Source of the DNA: Anaeramoeba ignava
Lineage: Eukaryota; Metamonada; Anaeramoebidae
Assembly (NCBI GenBank): GCA_028826165.1
Contig: JAPDFW010000070.1
Location: forward strand, 1,587,859 to 1,651,858
DNA: 64,000 nt
Direction: 5' to 3'
Shown here: piece after piece, positions 49,365 through 59,841 of the stretch
Numbering within the stretch: the stretch's first letter is position 1
How the letters are laid out: each line of letters opens with the position of its first letter
Position numbers and translations under genes: made by a program
Notes under the pieces: generated by a model
What the model saw: only the letters and a program-made list of their open reading frames with translations
Database searches by the model: none
Told to the model about the DNA's origin: nothing

Positions 49365-52300
49365 TTATTTGGAATTCAAATAATTTTTCTTAAGAAAATG
49401 AAGTAAATATTCAATATCTTCATAAGTTGAGAAATAACCAAGTGAAACACGAACAACACCAAAAGGTTTTCCATTAATAAAATCAATATTATCACTACAA
49501 CTTTTTTTGGAGTCAGCCATTTCCATAATTTCTTCTGAAGTTATTCCTAATGCTTCATTACATCCACCCTATTTATTTATATTAAATATTTTATTTTAAA
49601 TATTTTGAATATTTTGAATATTTTATATTTTTTGAATATTTTATATATTTTGTATATTTTATATTTTATATTGAATATTTTGAATTGAATATTTTGAATA
49701 TTTTATATATATTGGATTTTTTATATATTTTATATATTTTATATATTTTATATTGAATATTTTATATATTTTATATATTTTGGATATTTATTTTGTATAT
49801 TTTATATTGAATATTTTGTATATTTTATATATTTTATTTTGTATATTTTATATTTTTTGAATTGAATATTTTGTATATTTTATTTAAATATTTTGAATAT
49901 TATATATATATTTTATATTTTTATATTATTTTATTTATATTGTATATTTTATATATTTTTTTATATTTTTATATATTTTTTGAATATTTTGGACATTTTG
50001 TATATTTTATATTTTGGATATTTTTGTATATTTTTATATTTTTTATATTTTATATTTTATATTTTATTTATCTTTATATTTTTATATATATATTTTATAT
50101 ATTTTGTATATTTTTATATATTATATATTTTGGATATTGGATATTTTATTTTGAATATTTTGGATGTTATTTTTATATTATATTTTTATATATTTTTATA
50201 TATTTTTTATTTTATTTATATTTTATATTAAATATTTTTGAATATTTTTTATATATATTGGATGTTTTTTATATATTTTATATATTTTTTTTATATTTTT
50301 TTTATTTTTTATATTTTTATATTTTGGATATTTTATATATTTTGTATATTTTATATATTTTAAATATTTTAGATATTTTGTATTTTATACTTTTTAAATA
50401 TTTTATATATTTTGGATATTTTATATATATTGGATATTTTATATATTTTATATTAAATATTTTGAATATTTTGGATATTTTGTATATTTTATATATTTTA
50501 TATATTTTTATATATTTTTGAATATTTTTGGATATTTTTTTTTTATATTATATTTTATATATTTTTATATATTTTTATATATTGAATATTTTATTTTATT
50601 ATATATATTTTGGTATTTTTTTTATATAAATTTTGAATATTTTTATATATTTGATATATTGGATTTTTATATTTTTTTATATTTTTTATATATTTTATAT
50701 TTTATATATTTTTATATATTTTATATATTTTATATTTTATATATTTTAAATATTTTTGTATATTTTTTGGATATTTTATATTTTTGAATATTTTTATATT
50801 TTTTTATTTTATATTTTTTTTTGGATATTATATTTTATATTTTATATATATTTGGATATTTTTATATATTTTATATATTTTATATATTTTATATATTTTA
50901 TATATTTTATATATTTTATATATTTTTATATATTTTATATATTTTATATATTTTATATATTTTTATATATTTTAAATTTATATTAAATATTTTTGAATAT
51001 TTTTGAATATTTTGAATATTTTGAATATTTTATATTTTATATTAAATATTTTGAATATTTTGGATTTTTTTTTTATATATATTGGATATTTTTATATATT
51101 TTTATATATTTTTATATTTTGGATATTTTGTATATTTTTATATTTTAGTTATTTTTATATTTTTGTATATTTTATATATATTGGATATTTTTGTATATTT
51201 TGAGATTGAATATTTTGAATTGAATATTTTGTATTTTATATATTTTATATATTTTATATAGTTGAATATTTTATATATTTTTATATATTTTATATATTTT
51301 ATATATTTTATATTTTATATTTTTATATTTTTATATATTGGATATTTTATATATTTTATATATATTGGATATTTTATATATTTTATATATTTTAAATATT
51401 TTATTTATATTAAATATTTTGAATATTTTATATATTTTGGATTTTTTATTTTATATATTTTATATTGAATATTTTATATATTTTGAATATTTTATATATT
51501 TTATATATTTTGTATATTTTGGATATTTTATATATTTTATATATTTTATATATTTTATATATTTTATATATTTTATATATATTTTGGATATTTTATATAT
51601 TTTGTATATTTTTTATATGGATATTTTATATATATTGGATATTTTTATATATTTTATATATTTTATATATATTTTATTTTATATTATATTTTTATATATT
51701 TTTACAGGATTGCAATGACATCCTGTTCTTAAATGTATTCCCTCTTTTGCTGAATCTGTTTGTACTTGATAATATCCTATATATTCCCCTAAAGAATTTT
51801 TCAAATTAAATGAAATAATTCCACCTTGTTTACCAGGATCATTCAACTCATGATTTCCATAAATTTCAACAAGTGGTTTATTATTATCATGCTTTAAATT
51901 TTTAAGATTTTGAAATAAATATCGGGTCAAAGACCAAACATGATGATTGATATTATTTATTCCAAATGAACTAAGCATTTCCAATCCATATTTCAAAGAA
52001 ATTATACTAAGAAAATTGATTGTTCCATCTTCAAATTTAGATGATGGTTTTGGATTATAAATACAAAAATTATAATCACAGCACGACAAAATAACTGTTC
52101 CTCCTCCAAAAAAATGTTTTTTCATAACAGAAGTTACTTCATTTCTCACTATCAATGCTCCTATCCCTGTAGGAAATCCAAACATTTTATAAAATGAAAT
52201 GGTAACAAAATCTGCTGGATATTTTGAAAGATCCAATTCGTTTGTTGGAACAAATGCTGCTGCATCAAGCAACACATAGAATTTGTGCTCTTTTGTTGAT

Positions 52301-53315
52301 TGCGAATGAATTTGGTTAATTAAATTCAAATCAAATTTGGATCCATCAAAATTACTTTCAGCTGGATAAGCAATTAAATGAGGAATTCCTTCAATTTCTG
52401 TTTCTTCATTTTCATCCAATTTTGTAAACTGTGTAAATTTTGTAAACTTTGTAAATTTTTCAATATCATCCAAATTTGTGAATTTTTGTTTCTTTTTAAA
52501 TTGTGTAAATTTTTGGTTTTCCTTCATTTGATTGTCTTTAAATGTTTTGTCTATAAAAGATGTTATTTTAAATCTTTTGTCCCACAATTCTTCATCTGGA
52601 ATAACAGCAAATCCGTTTCCATTTTCGATTGAATATCCTCGAATACCAAGAACTGAATTGTGATTAGAACGAGAATAAACAAATTTTGACTCTTCCTTCC
52701 AAGGAAAAGATTCGCCAACTAATTTCAAAGCGCTTGTTGCGCCTGATGTGAAAATGACAGAATATTCCGAAGAATTTGTATGGAAAAAACTGAGGATTTG
52801 CTTTCTAACTTGTTCAATTTCATTTTCTGTTTTTAAAGATGATGGTGATCTTGAATGTGCGTTTGAATACAATGATTTTTGATAATTTTCAAAGCTCTTT
52901 TTTATTAATGATTGTAAATAAACTCCTGCTCCTGTATAATCAAGATATACTTCTCCATTCAAATGGCTTAATTCTTTACTAATTACTGAATCGATTTTTC
53001 TTGTAAATCCATCTTCGAATTCTTTTATATATTTTTCTTTATCTTTTTCATTGAAAATTTGATCTTTTTTTTCTTGCATTTCTGTGTTTATATTTTTATT
53101 GTTGGAATTTTGCTTTAAAACAATGAAATAAATTGAAATGGAAAAAAGAATAAAGAATAAAATCAAAAATTTTTTGAAGTTATTTGAATTGCTATTTTGT
53201 TTTGTTTTGTTTTGTTTTTGAAAGGAAATTTAAATCAAAAAAGAAAAAGAAAATTTAAATCTTATTTTAATAAAAATTAGGAAAAAAAATTTGTTTACTT
53301 TCTTCTAACCAACAT
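49365..53315 (-). CDS. MOCOS: Membrane-anchored molybdenum cofactor sulfurase, aminotransferase domain only
   Basis: Exons 53299-53315 (17 nt), 53191-51706 and 49365-49568 total 569 codons, 568 residues. The tiny first exon was chosen because MLVRR plus NNSNNF joins in phase and places ATG right behind two ATGAAAA motifs (53325-53345); without it the frame has no ATG before 53079. A signal anchor (FLILFFILFSISIYFIVL) precedes the class V aminotransferase fold: EVYLDYTGAG, FTSGATSALKLVGE, DFVTISFYKMFGFPTG (PLP Lys), and RTGCHCNPGGC with the sulfur-carrying Cys, then GKPFGVVRVSLGYFST. These match the N-domain of MOCOS, which sulfurates Moco of xanthine dehydrogenase and aldehyde oxidase. No MOSC domain follows the stop. 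Intron 2 (2137 bp) starts directly after CHCNP. Confidence 0.88.
49569..51705 (-). repeat. MOCOS intron 2: giant TATATTTTA-type array
   Basis: 2137-bp intron (CCT|GTAAAA ... AATAG), the largest here. It is a degenerate array of TATATTTTA, TATTTTGAA and TTGGATATT words on the + strand. G occurs on +, C almost never, so the transcript strand is nearly G-free. All Tyr-Ile-Phe-Leu open frames on + are shadows. Confidence 0.9.
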
Positions 53316-53526
53316 TTTGAAAAGAAAAAAATGAAAATGAAATAAAAAGAAAAAAAAATTAATAAATAAATTAATAAAAATGTTTGCTGATTCATTTTTT
53401 TCGTTGAGTCCTTGATTATTGAATAAAATCAAAATTAAAATTAAAACTATAATTAAAATTAAAATTAAAATCCAAAATTATTTTTTTCATTTTTTTCATT
53501 TTTTTCTTTTTTTTATTTTTCAAAAA

Positions 53527-55322
53527 ATGAATGATTGTTTATTTTTTGGTGAAAATAATCTTGGTTGTTTTAAAAATAAACCAAATAAAATAACAAAACC
53601 AATTCCAATTCCAATTCAATTTGAAAATGAAAATGAAAATGAAAATGAAAATGAAAACGAAAAACAAATTAAACAAATTTCATCAAGTTTTTTTTCAACA
53701 ATTTTCCTTTTTAAAAATGGAAAAGCAATAGAATATTTAAATGAAAAATATTCAAAACAAAAACCTCAAAAAATCCAAATTGAAGAAAATATTCAAAAAG
53801 TAAAAACCAATTTTGATAATATAGCTATTTTAACAATAGAAGGAAATGTATTTGCCAAAGGAGAAGATATTAATCCAAAAAATCCATATAAATTTATCAA
53901 TATTTCATCATTAATTGAAGATACAAATGATAGAATAATTGAAGATATTGTTTCTGGATATCAAACAATTTATTTATTAACTTCAAATCAAAATGCTTAT
54001 GGAATTGGTTCAAATTATTATTCTCAACTTGGTTTTGATTCTAAAACACTTCCAAAAACAGAAAAACCAATTTTAATGATGAAAAATGTTTCTAAAATAT
54101 TTTCAGGAATTTGCTCAAATCATGTTTTTCTTTTAAATTCAAATCAAGAATTATTTGGATGTGGTGATAATCAAAATGGTCAAGTTGGGTTAGGAGAATC
54201 AAGAAAGAAACAAAAATCCAAAAATTAACCAAAATCCAAAATATTCCAAAAGGAAAAATAATTGATATTCAATGTGGGAATGCTCATTCAATAATGTTGA
54301 TTGAAAATGAAAATGAAGATGAAAATCAAAATCCAAAAAGAAAACTTTATTCATGTGGAAGCTATCGATATAATGGACTTGGCAAAGGTGAAATTACTTA
54401 TGAATTTACTGAAATCAAATCATCTTTATTTGAAAATAATAATATTGTTGGTTTTTCTGTTGGAAATGCTCATACTTTGATTTTAACTTCCAAAGGGAAA
54501 GTGATTGTTTTTGGATCTAACTATTATGGTGAATTAGGAACTGGAGATACAATAAATCAATTAATTCCAATTCAAATTAAACTTCCTAAATTAAGATTTA
54601 ATGAAAATATTTCCAATTATCATATTTCTTGTGGATATTGGAATAATTCATTTCTTTATTATTCTCCTCCTTCTTTTTCCAATCTTGAAGAAGATTTGAT
54701 AAAACTATTTAGAAGAAAAGAATTTTGTGATATTTCATTTAAAACCGAAAATGGAGAAATAATTGAAGCTCATAAATTAATATTGAAATATAGATTAAAT
54801 CAAAATCAAAATCAAATTGAAAAACTTCAAGAAATTATTTCAAAAAAATCAATTAAAGAATCAAATCAAATATTTGAAATGATTTATTCAAACAGAATAA
54901 TAAATCCAAAATTATATTCTGAAATTAAAGAAATTATAAATTCAAATGAAAAAATTGAAGAAACAATTAAAAGAATTTATTTAAATGAAAATGAAAATGA
55001 AAAAGATTTTATTATTGAAAGAAAAGAAAAACAATATAAATTTCCAAAATTAATATTAATAATGAGAAGTGAATTATATCGAGGAATGTTTTTATCTGTA
55101 ACAGAAGATACTTCTAATAAAGTTACAGATTATAGTGAATTAAGTAATAAATCATTTCAAATATTTGAATATTGGATTTATTCAAATCAAATTAAAAATG
55201 GAATTCAAATTACACAAGAAATAATTGAAGAAATTCAAAAAGGAATTGATTATTTTCAATTAAATCAAACAAATCCAAATTTATTTGATTTATTAATTAG
55301 GAAATTTAATAATCAAAATTAA
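53527..55322 (+). pseudogene. RCC1-repeat/BTB protein, copy B (one frameshift)
   Basis: Starts MNDCLFFGENNLG at 53527, after two TTTCATTTTTT motifs (53480-53506). RCC1-type repeats follow (NAYGIGSNYYSQLGF, ELFGCGDNQNGQVGLGES), then the frame breaks at 54201-54206, where one base is missing relative to copy A; the next frame continues to 55322. With one base added, 599 codons. The second half contains the remaining RCC1 repeats (KVIVFGSNYYGELGTGD), then two BTB-like parts: FCDISFKTENGEIIEAHKLI and YKFPKLILIMRSELYRGMFL. RCC1-BTB proteins are usually adaptors of ubiquitin ligases or small-GTPase regulators. A single indel could be sequencing error, so a functional gene is not excluded. Confidence 0.75.
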
Positions 55323-55733
55323 AATTAAAATTAAAATTAAAATTAAAATTAAAATTAAAATTAAAATTAAAATTAAAATTAAAATCAAAATTAAAATCAA
55401 AATTAAAATTAAAATTAAAATTAAAATTAAAATTAAAATTAAAATTCAAAATTAAAATTAAAATTAATTGGAAAACAAAATTAAAATTAAAATCAAAATT
55501 AAAATTAAAAATCAAAATTAAAATTAAAATCCAAATAAAAATCAAAATTAAAATTAAAATCAAAATTAAAATTAAAAATCAAAATTAAAATCAGAATTAA
55601 AATTAAAATTAAAATCAAAATTAAAATTAAAAATCAAAATTAAAATCAAAAATTAAAATCAAAATTAAAATTAAAATTAAAATTAAAATTAAAATTAAAA
55701 TTAAAATTAAAATTAAAATTAAAATTAATTGGA
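55320..55733 (+). repeat. AAAATT/AAAATC hexamer array downstream of RCC1-BTB B
   Basis: About 410 bp of (AAAATT)n starting at the RCC1-BTB stop, the same position and unit as the array after copy A, so the array probably belonged to the duplicated block. It contains two copies of an interrupting AATTGGAAAACAAAAT word. 55734-55908 is the T-rich 5' flank of OsmC copy B with TTTCATTTCATTTTTT at 55808. Confidence 0.88.
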
Positions 55734-55908
55734 AAACAAAATAAGAGAAAATAATAAAAAAGATCAGAAAATGGGGGTCAAAATTCTTTGCGAAAAATTC
55801 AATTTTTTTTCATTTCATTTTTTTTTTTCTTTCTTTTTTTGAGTTTTTTTAATCAAAAAATTTCATTTTGGCTTTTTTTTTTTGCTTTTTATTTTTTCAA
55901 TTTTAAAA

Positions 55909-57747
55909 ATGTTTTCAACACTTAATCACATTCATGTAAATGAATTAAAAAACACATTTGAAAAATTAAAAAAAAATGAAAGGAGTTCAATTAAAAAAGT
56001 AAACCTTTCTTTTGATTGGTTAACAAAAGGAAAAAAACAATTTAATGCAAGTAAAATAATTTTCTTTTATTTTTCTTTTACAATTTTTTTTTTTTGATTA
56101 AAAATTATTTAATCTCTTTTTTTTTTAGCACTTTTTTATGAAGAAGGATCACAAAATCTATTTGTTGATAATCCAAAAGTAACTGGAGGAAATGGAAAAG
56201 CACCAACTCCTTTAGATATTTGCAATTTCTCGTAAATTTTTAGAAAATTCAAATCAAAATAAAAATCAAAATTAAAATTAAAATTAAAATCAAAATCAAA
56301 ATCAAATTCAAAATCAAAATTTAAATTAAAATCAAAATTAAAATAAAAATCAAAATCAAAATCAAAATCAAAATAAAAATCAAAATCAAAATCAAAATCA
56401 AAATCAAAATCAAATTCAAATTCAAAATCAAAATAAAAATTAAAATTAAAATTAAAATCAAAATTTAAATCAAAATCAAAATCAAAATCAAAATAAAAAT
56501 CAAAATCAAAATCAAAATTAAAATCAAAATTAAAATCAAAATCAAAATCAAAATCAAAATTAAAATCAAAATCAAAATCAAAATTAAAATCAAAATTAAA
56601 ATTATTAAAATCAAAATCAAAATCAAAATCAAAATCAAAATCAAAATCAAAATCAAAATCAAAATTAAAATTAATATTTTCATTTTATTTTTCTTTGTTA
56701 GTTTTGCAGCAATGTTTACTTCGTAAATTTATTTTCAATTTAATTTCAATTTATTTTTAATTTATTTTTAATTTATTTTCAATTTAATTTCAATTTATTT
56801 TTAATTTATTTTCAATTTAATTTCAATTTAATTTCAATTTATTTTCAAAAAAAAAAAAAAAAAGAACTTTTGCAACTTTTTGTAGCTTGAAAGGAATTCC
56901 ACTTAAAAAATTAAAAATTAGATCAACACTCGAAATTGAATTTGCTAAAGTTACTGGTGTTGATATGTCTAAACCTCCAATAAACTCTTTTTCAATTATT
57001 CTCTCAGTCTTTTCAGATCATAATTCAAAAGAAGAATTACAAGAAATTTTTGAACTAACCAAAAAAAGATCTCCAATTATGTTTATGGCTCAAAATTCAA
57101 TCCCAGTTACAACAAAAGCATCAATCCAAATGAAACCCTCAAAAAAGGAATCAAATTCGAAAAAAATCAATAACATCGATATCGAAGAAATATTGAAAAC
57201 GAGAGAATATTTCAAAAAAAACCCAAGTGATTCAATAATTCCCTGTATTATTGAAGGAGAATGGATTTTTGATAAAAATGAAGGTCCACAATTTTCTGCA
57301 CAAATTGGATATGGAAACGGAAAGAATCTTAAATTGTTTACTGATTCAAGAGTTTTCCTTGGAGGTGAATCAACCTCACCTTTTCCTATTCAGTATTTTC
57401 TTGCAGGAATTAGTTGCTGTTTATTAACTCACTATGCTTATGCTTCTTCTTTAAGAGGTATCCAATTAGATCATCTTTCTATTGAATCACAAATCGATGA
57501 AAATATTACTGCAGAATTTGGACTCAATAAAAAAAGTATTATTCCAGAAATCTCTTTTCATTTTGAAGTTGGAACTGATCAAGGTATTGATGTTGTTAAG
57601 GAAATAACTGAAGATTGTATTTTGAGATGTCCAATCACCTATCTTTTGTTAAACAATTTTAATGTTGATACAGAACTTCTTGTGAATCAATCATTTGCTC
57701 ATACTTTTGAATTTGGAAATTCTGAAAAAAAGTGTTTTTTGATGTGA
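55909..57747 (+). CDS. Double-OsmC-domain protein, copy B
   Basis: Exons 55909-56050, 56129-56231, 56702-56722 (21 nt) and 56886-57747 have lengths 142/103/21/862, identical to copy A, and give 375 residues. The two OsmC-like halves are conserved, including DICNFSFAAMF, GGESTSPFPIQYFLAGISCCLL and LRCPI. One difference matters: in the first half the Cys before Pro is Ser (KKRSPIMFM, TCT at 57070-57072) where copy A has Cys, so this half probably lost its redox pair. Intron 2 is inflated to 470 bp by a CAAAAT array (80 bp in copy A). TTG at 56887 is an internal codon, not a start. Copies lie about 30 kb apart in inverted orientation. Confidence 0.87.
56232..56701 (+). repeat. OsmC-B intron 2: CAAAAT hexamer array
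   Basis: 470-bp intron filled by (CAAAAT)n with AAAATT variants; the homologous intron of copy A (26949-27028) is 80 bp with no array. Confidence 0.9.
56723..56885 (+). repeat. OsmC-B intron 3: AATTTCAATTTATTTT-type repeat
   Basis: 163-bp intron with short direct repeats of TTTTCAATTTAATTTCAATT-like words and a 16-A run; 102 bp and unrepeated in copy A. Confidence 0.8.
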
Positions 57748-57839
57748 ATTTCTTTGAGACTAATTGATTCTTCTTTTTTTTTTCATTATTTCATTTTGAT
57801 TTTTTTTCTTCATAATTTCAAATAAACCTTTCTTTTTTC

Positions 57840-58080
57840 TTGATTTTAAGATTGATTTATTAATTGATTTTAAGATTGATTGATTGATTGATTTATTGAT
57901 TGATTTTAAGATTGATTAATTGATTGATTAATTTATTAATTAATTGATTGATTTTAAGATTTATTTTAAGATTGATTAATTGATTGATTGATTGATTAAT
58001 TGATTGAATTATTGATTGATTAATTGATTAATTGATTGATTTATTTTAAAATTGATTATTGGTAATTTTGATTGATTTTA
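57840..58080. repeat. GATT tetranucleotide-like tract
   Basis: Degenerate (TTGA)n/(GATT)n with TTTTAAGATTGATT blocks downstream of OsmC-B. No coding potential seen. 57748-57839 is the 3' flank of OsmC-B. Confidence 0.8.
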
Positions 58081-58901
58081 TTGACAATTAATTTTAAAAT
58101 TAATTATTAGTAATTTATTATTATTTTTGATTAATTTTTAGTATTATTGATTAATTTTATTAATTAATTGATGATTAATTATTAATTAATTGGTGATTTT
58201 TAAAATTGATTTTAATTTTTAATTATTTTAAATTTTTTGAATTTTGATTGATTAATAATTAATTTTTATTAATTGTAATTGGTAATTGATTAATTAGTAA
58301 TTATTGGTAATTTAGTAATTTGTATTAATCAATTATATTGTGGTAATTGGTGGTAATTATTTGTGGTTGGTAATTAGTAATTGGTGGTAATTGCCAATTG
58401 GTGGTGGACAATTGAGCCAATTGGTAATTAGTAATTATTATTATTAATTGGTAACAATTGGTAATTGATTAATTAGTAATGGTAATTGGTGGTAATTATT
58501 AGTAATTGGACAATTAGTAATTGGTAATTGGTAATTGTAATTATTGTATCGCATTTTAAATTTATTTAATTGCCAATTGATTTAAAATTGGTAATTTTAT
58601 TGAAATTACCAATTTTAGGTGATTTTAATTAGTTAGTAGTAATTGGTATTGGTAATTATTATTGCAGTGGTAATTGATTGATGGTGATTGGTAATTGGTA
58701 ATTATTAATTGGTAATTGGTGGTGGTAATTAGTATTTCATCATTAATTGGTGATGGTGGTTTGGTAATTGGTATTTTATTTATTTGGTATTGCATTTACC
58801 AATTTATTGGTAATTATTGATTGGTTATTGATTGATTAATGATTGGTCATTGATTAATTGGATTGATTGGTATTGATTGATTGATTGGATTGATTGATTG
58901 G

Positions 58902-58933
<32 letters not shown>

Positions 58934-58957
58934 TGAATAAACAAAAAATAAATAAAT
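58081..58957. repeat. G/T-skewed GGTAATT-rich tract
   Basis: About 880 bp rich in TTGGTAATT, TGGTGGTAATT and TAGTAATT on +, with few C. It ends in TTGATTGATTGATT. It is the only stretch in the window with frequent GG dinucleotides outside genes. No ORF of note. Confidence 0.8.
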
Positions 58958-59640
58958 AAATAAATTAAATAATAAATAATAATAATAAAAATTATTTTTA
59001 AATATTAATTTTATATTAATTTATTTATTAAAACTTATTTAATTTAATAAAAATTAAATAAAAATTAATAAAATATTTGATTTTAAAATATAAATAAATA
59101 GATAATAAATTAATAATAAATAATAATAAAATTATTTTTAAATATTAATTTTAAATTAATTTATTTATTAAAAACTTATTTAATATAATTAAAAATTAAA
59201 TAAAAATTAATAAAATATTTAATTTTAAAATATAAATAACTAAATAATAAATTAATAATAAATAATAATAAAATTATTTTTAAATATTAATTTTATATTA
59301 ATTTATTTATTAAAACTTATTTAATTTAATTAAAAATTAAATAAAAATTAATAAAATATTTAATTTACAAAATATAAATAAATAATAAATTAATAATAAA
59401 TAATAATAAAATTATTTTTAAATATTAATTTTATATTAATTTATTTATTAAAACTTATTTAATTTAATTAAAAAATTAAATAAAAAATTAATAAAATATT
59501 TTATTTATAAAATATAAATAAATAAATAATAAATTAATAATAAATAATAATAAAATTATTTTTAAATATTAATTTTATATTAATTTATTTATTAAAACTT
59601 ATTTAATTTAATTAAAAAATTAAATAAAAAATGTAATTTT
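58958..59640. repeat. About 140-bp minisatellite, five copies
   Basis: Five tandem copies recognised by ATTATTTTTAAATATTAATT at 58991, 59131, 59273, 59411 and 59555 (spacing 138-144 bp), differing by a few bases. This is a true long-unit tandem repeat, unlike the 6-26 bp arrays elsewhere. 59641-59841 is an AT-rich 5' flank of the next gene. Confidence 0.88.
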
Positions 59641-59841
59641 CCGATTTTTAATTATTTTTAAAAAACAAAAACAAAAAATTTTTTATTGAGGCAAAAATAG
59701 ACAAAAAGCAAAAAGAATTTAATTAAAAACAAAAACAAATTTTATTTTTTTATTCTTTTTATTTTTTTATTAATTTTAATTTTAATTTTAAAATTCAAAA
59801 AAAAACCATTTCATCACAATAAAAATACTCAAAACAACAGA

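Noticed and set aside
49862-51809. Series of aromatic + strand frames (ILYIFYI type), looking like membrane proteins
   Set aside because: They are the antisense of the MOCOS intron array, with no variation expected of a protein.
53079-53166. MOCOS start at the TTG near 53166 or ATG 53079
   Set aside because: The 17-nt exon at 53299-53315 gives an ATG, correct phase, a total length divisible by three and nearby promoter motifs.
58081-58957. Telomere or interstitial telomeric repeat
   Set aside because: GGTAATT words are degenerate and irregular and lie between genes, with no chromosome-end context.
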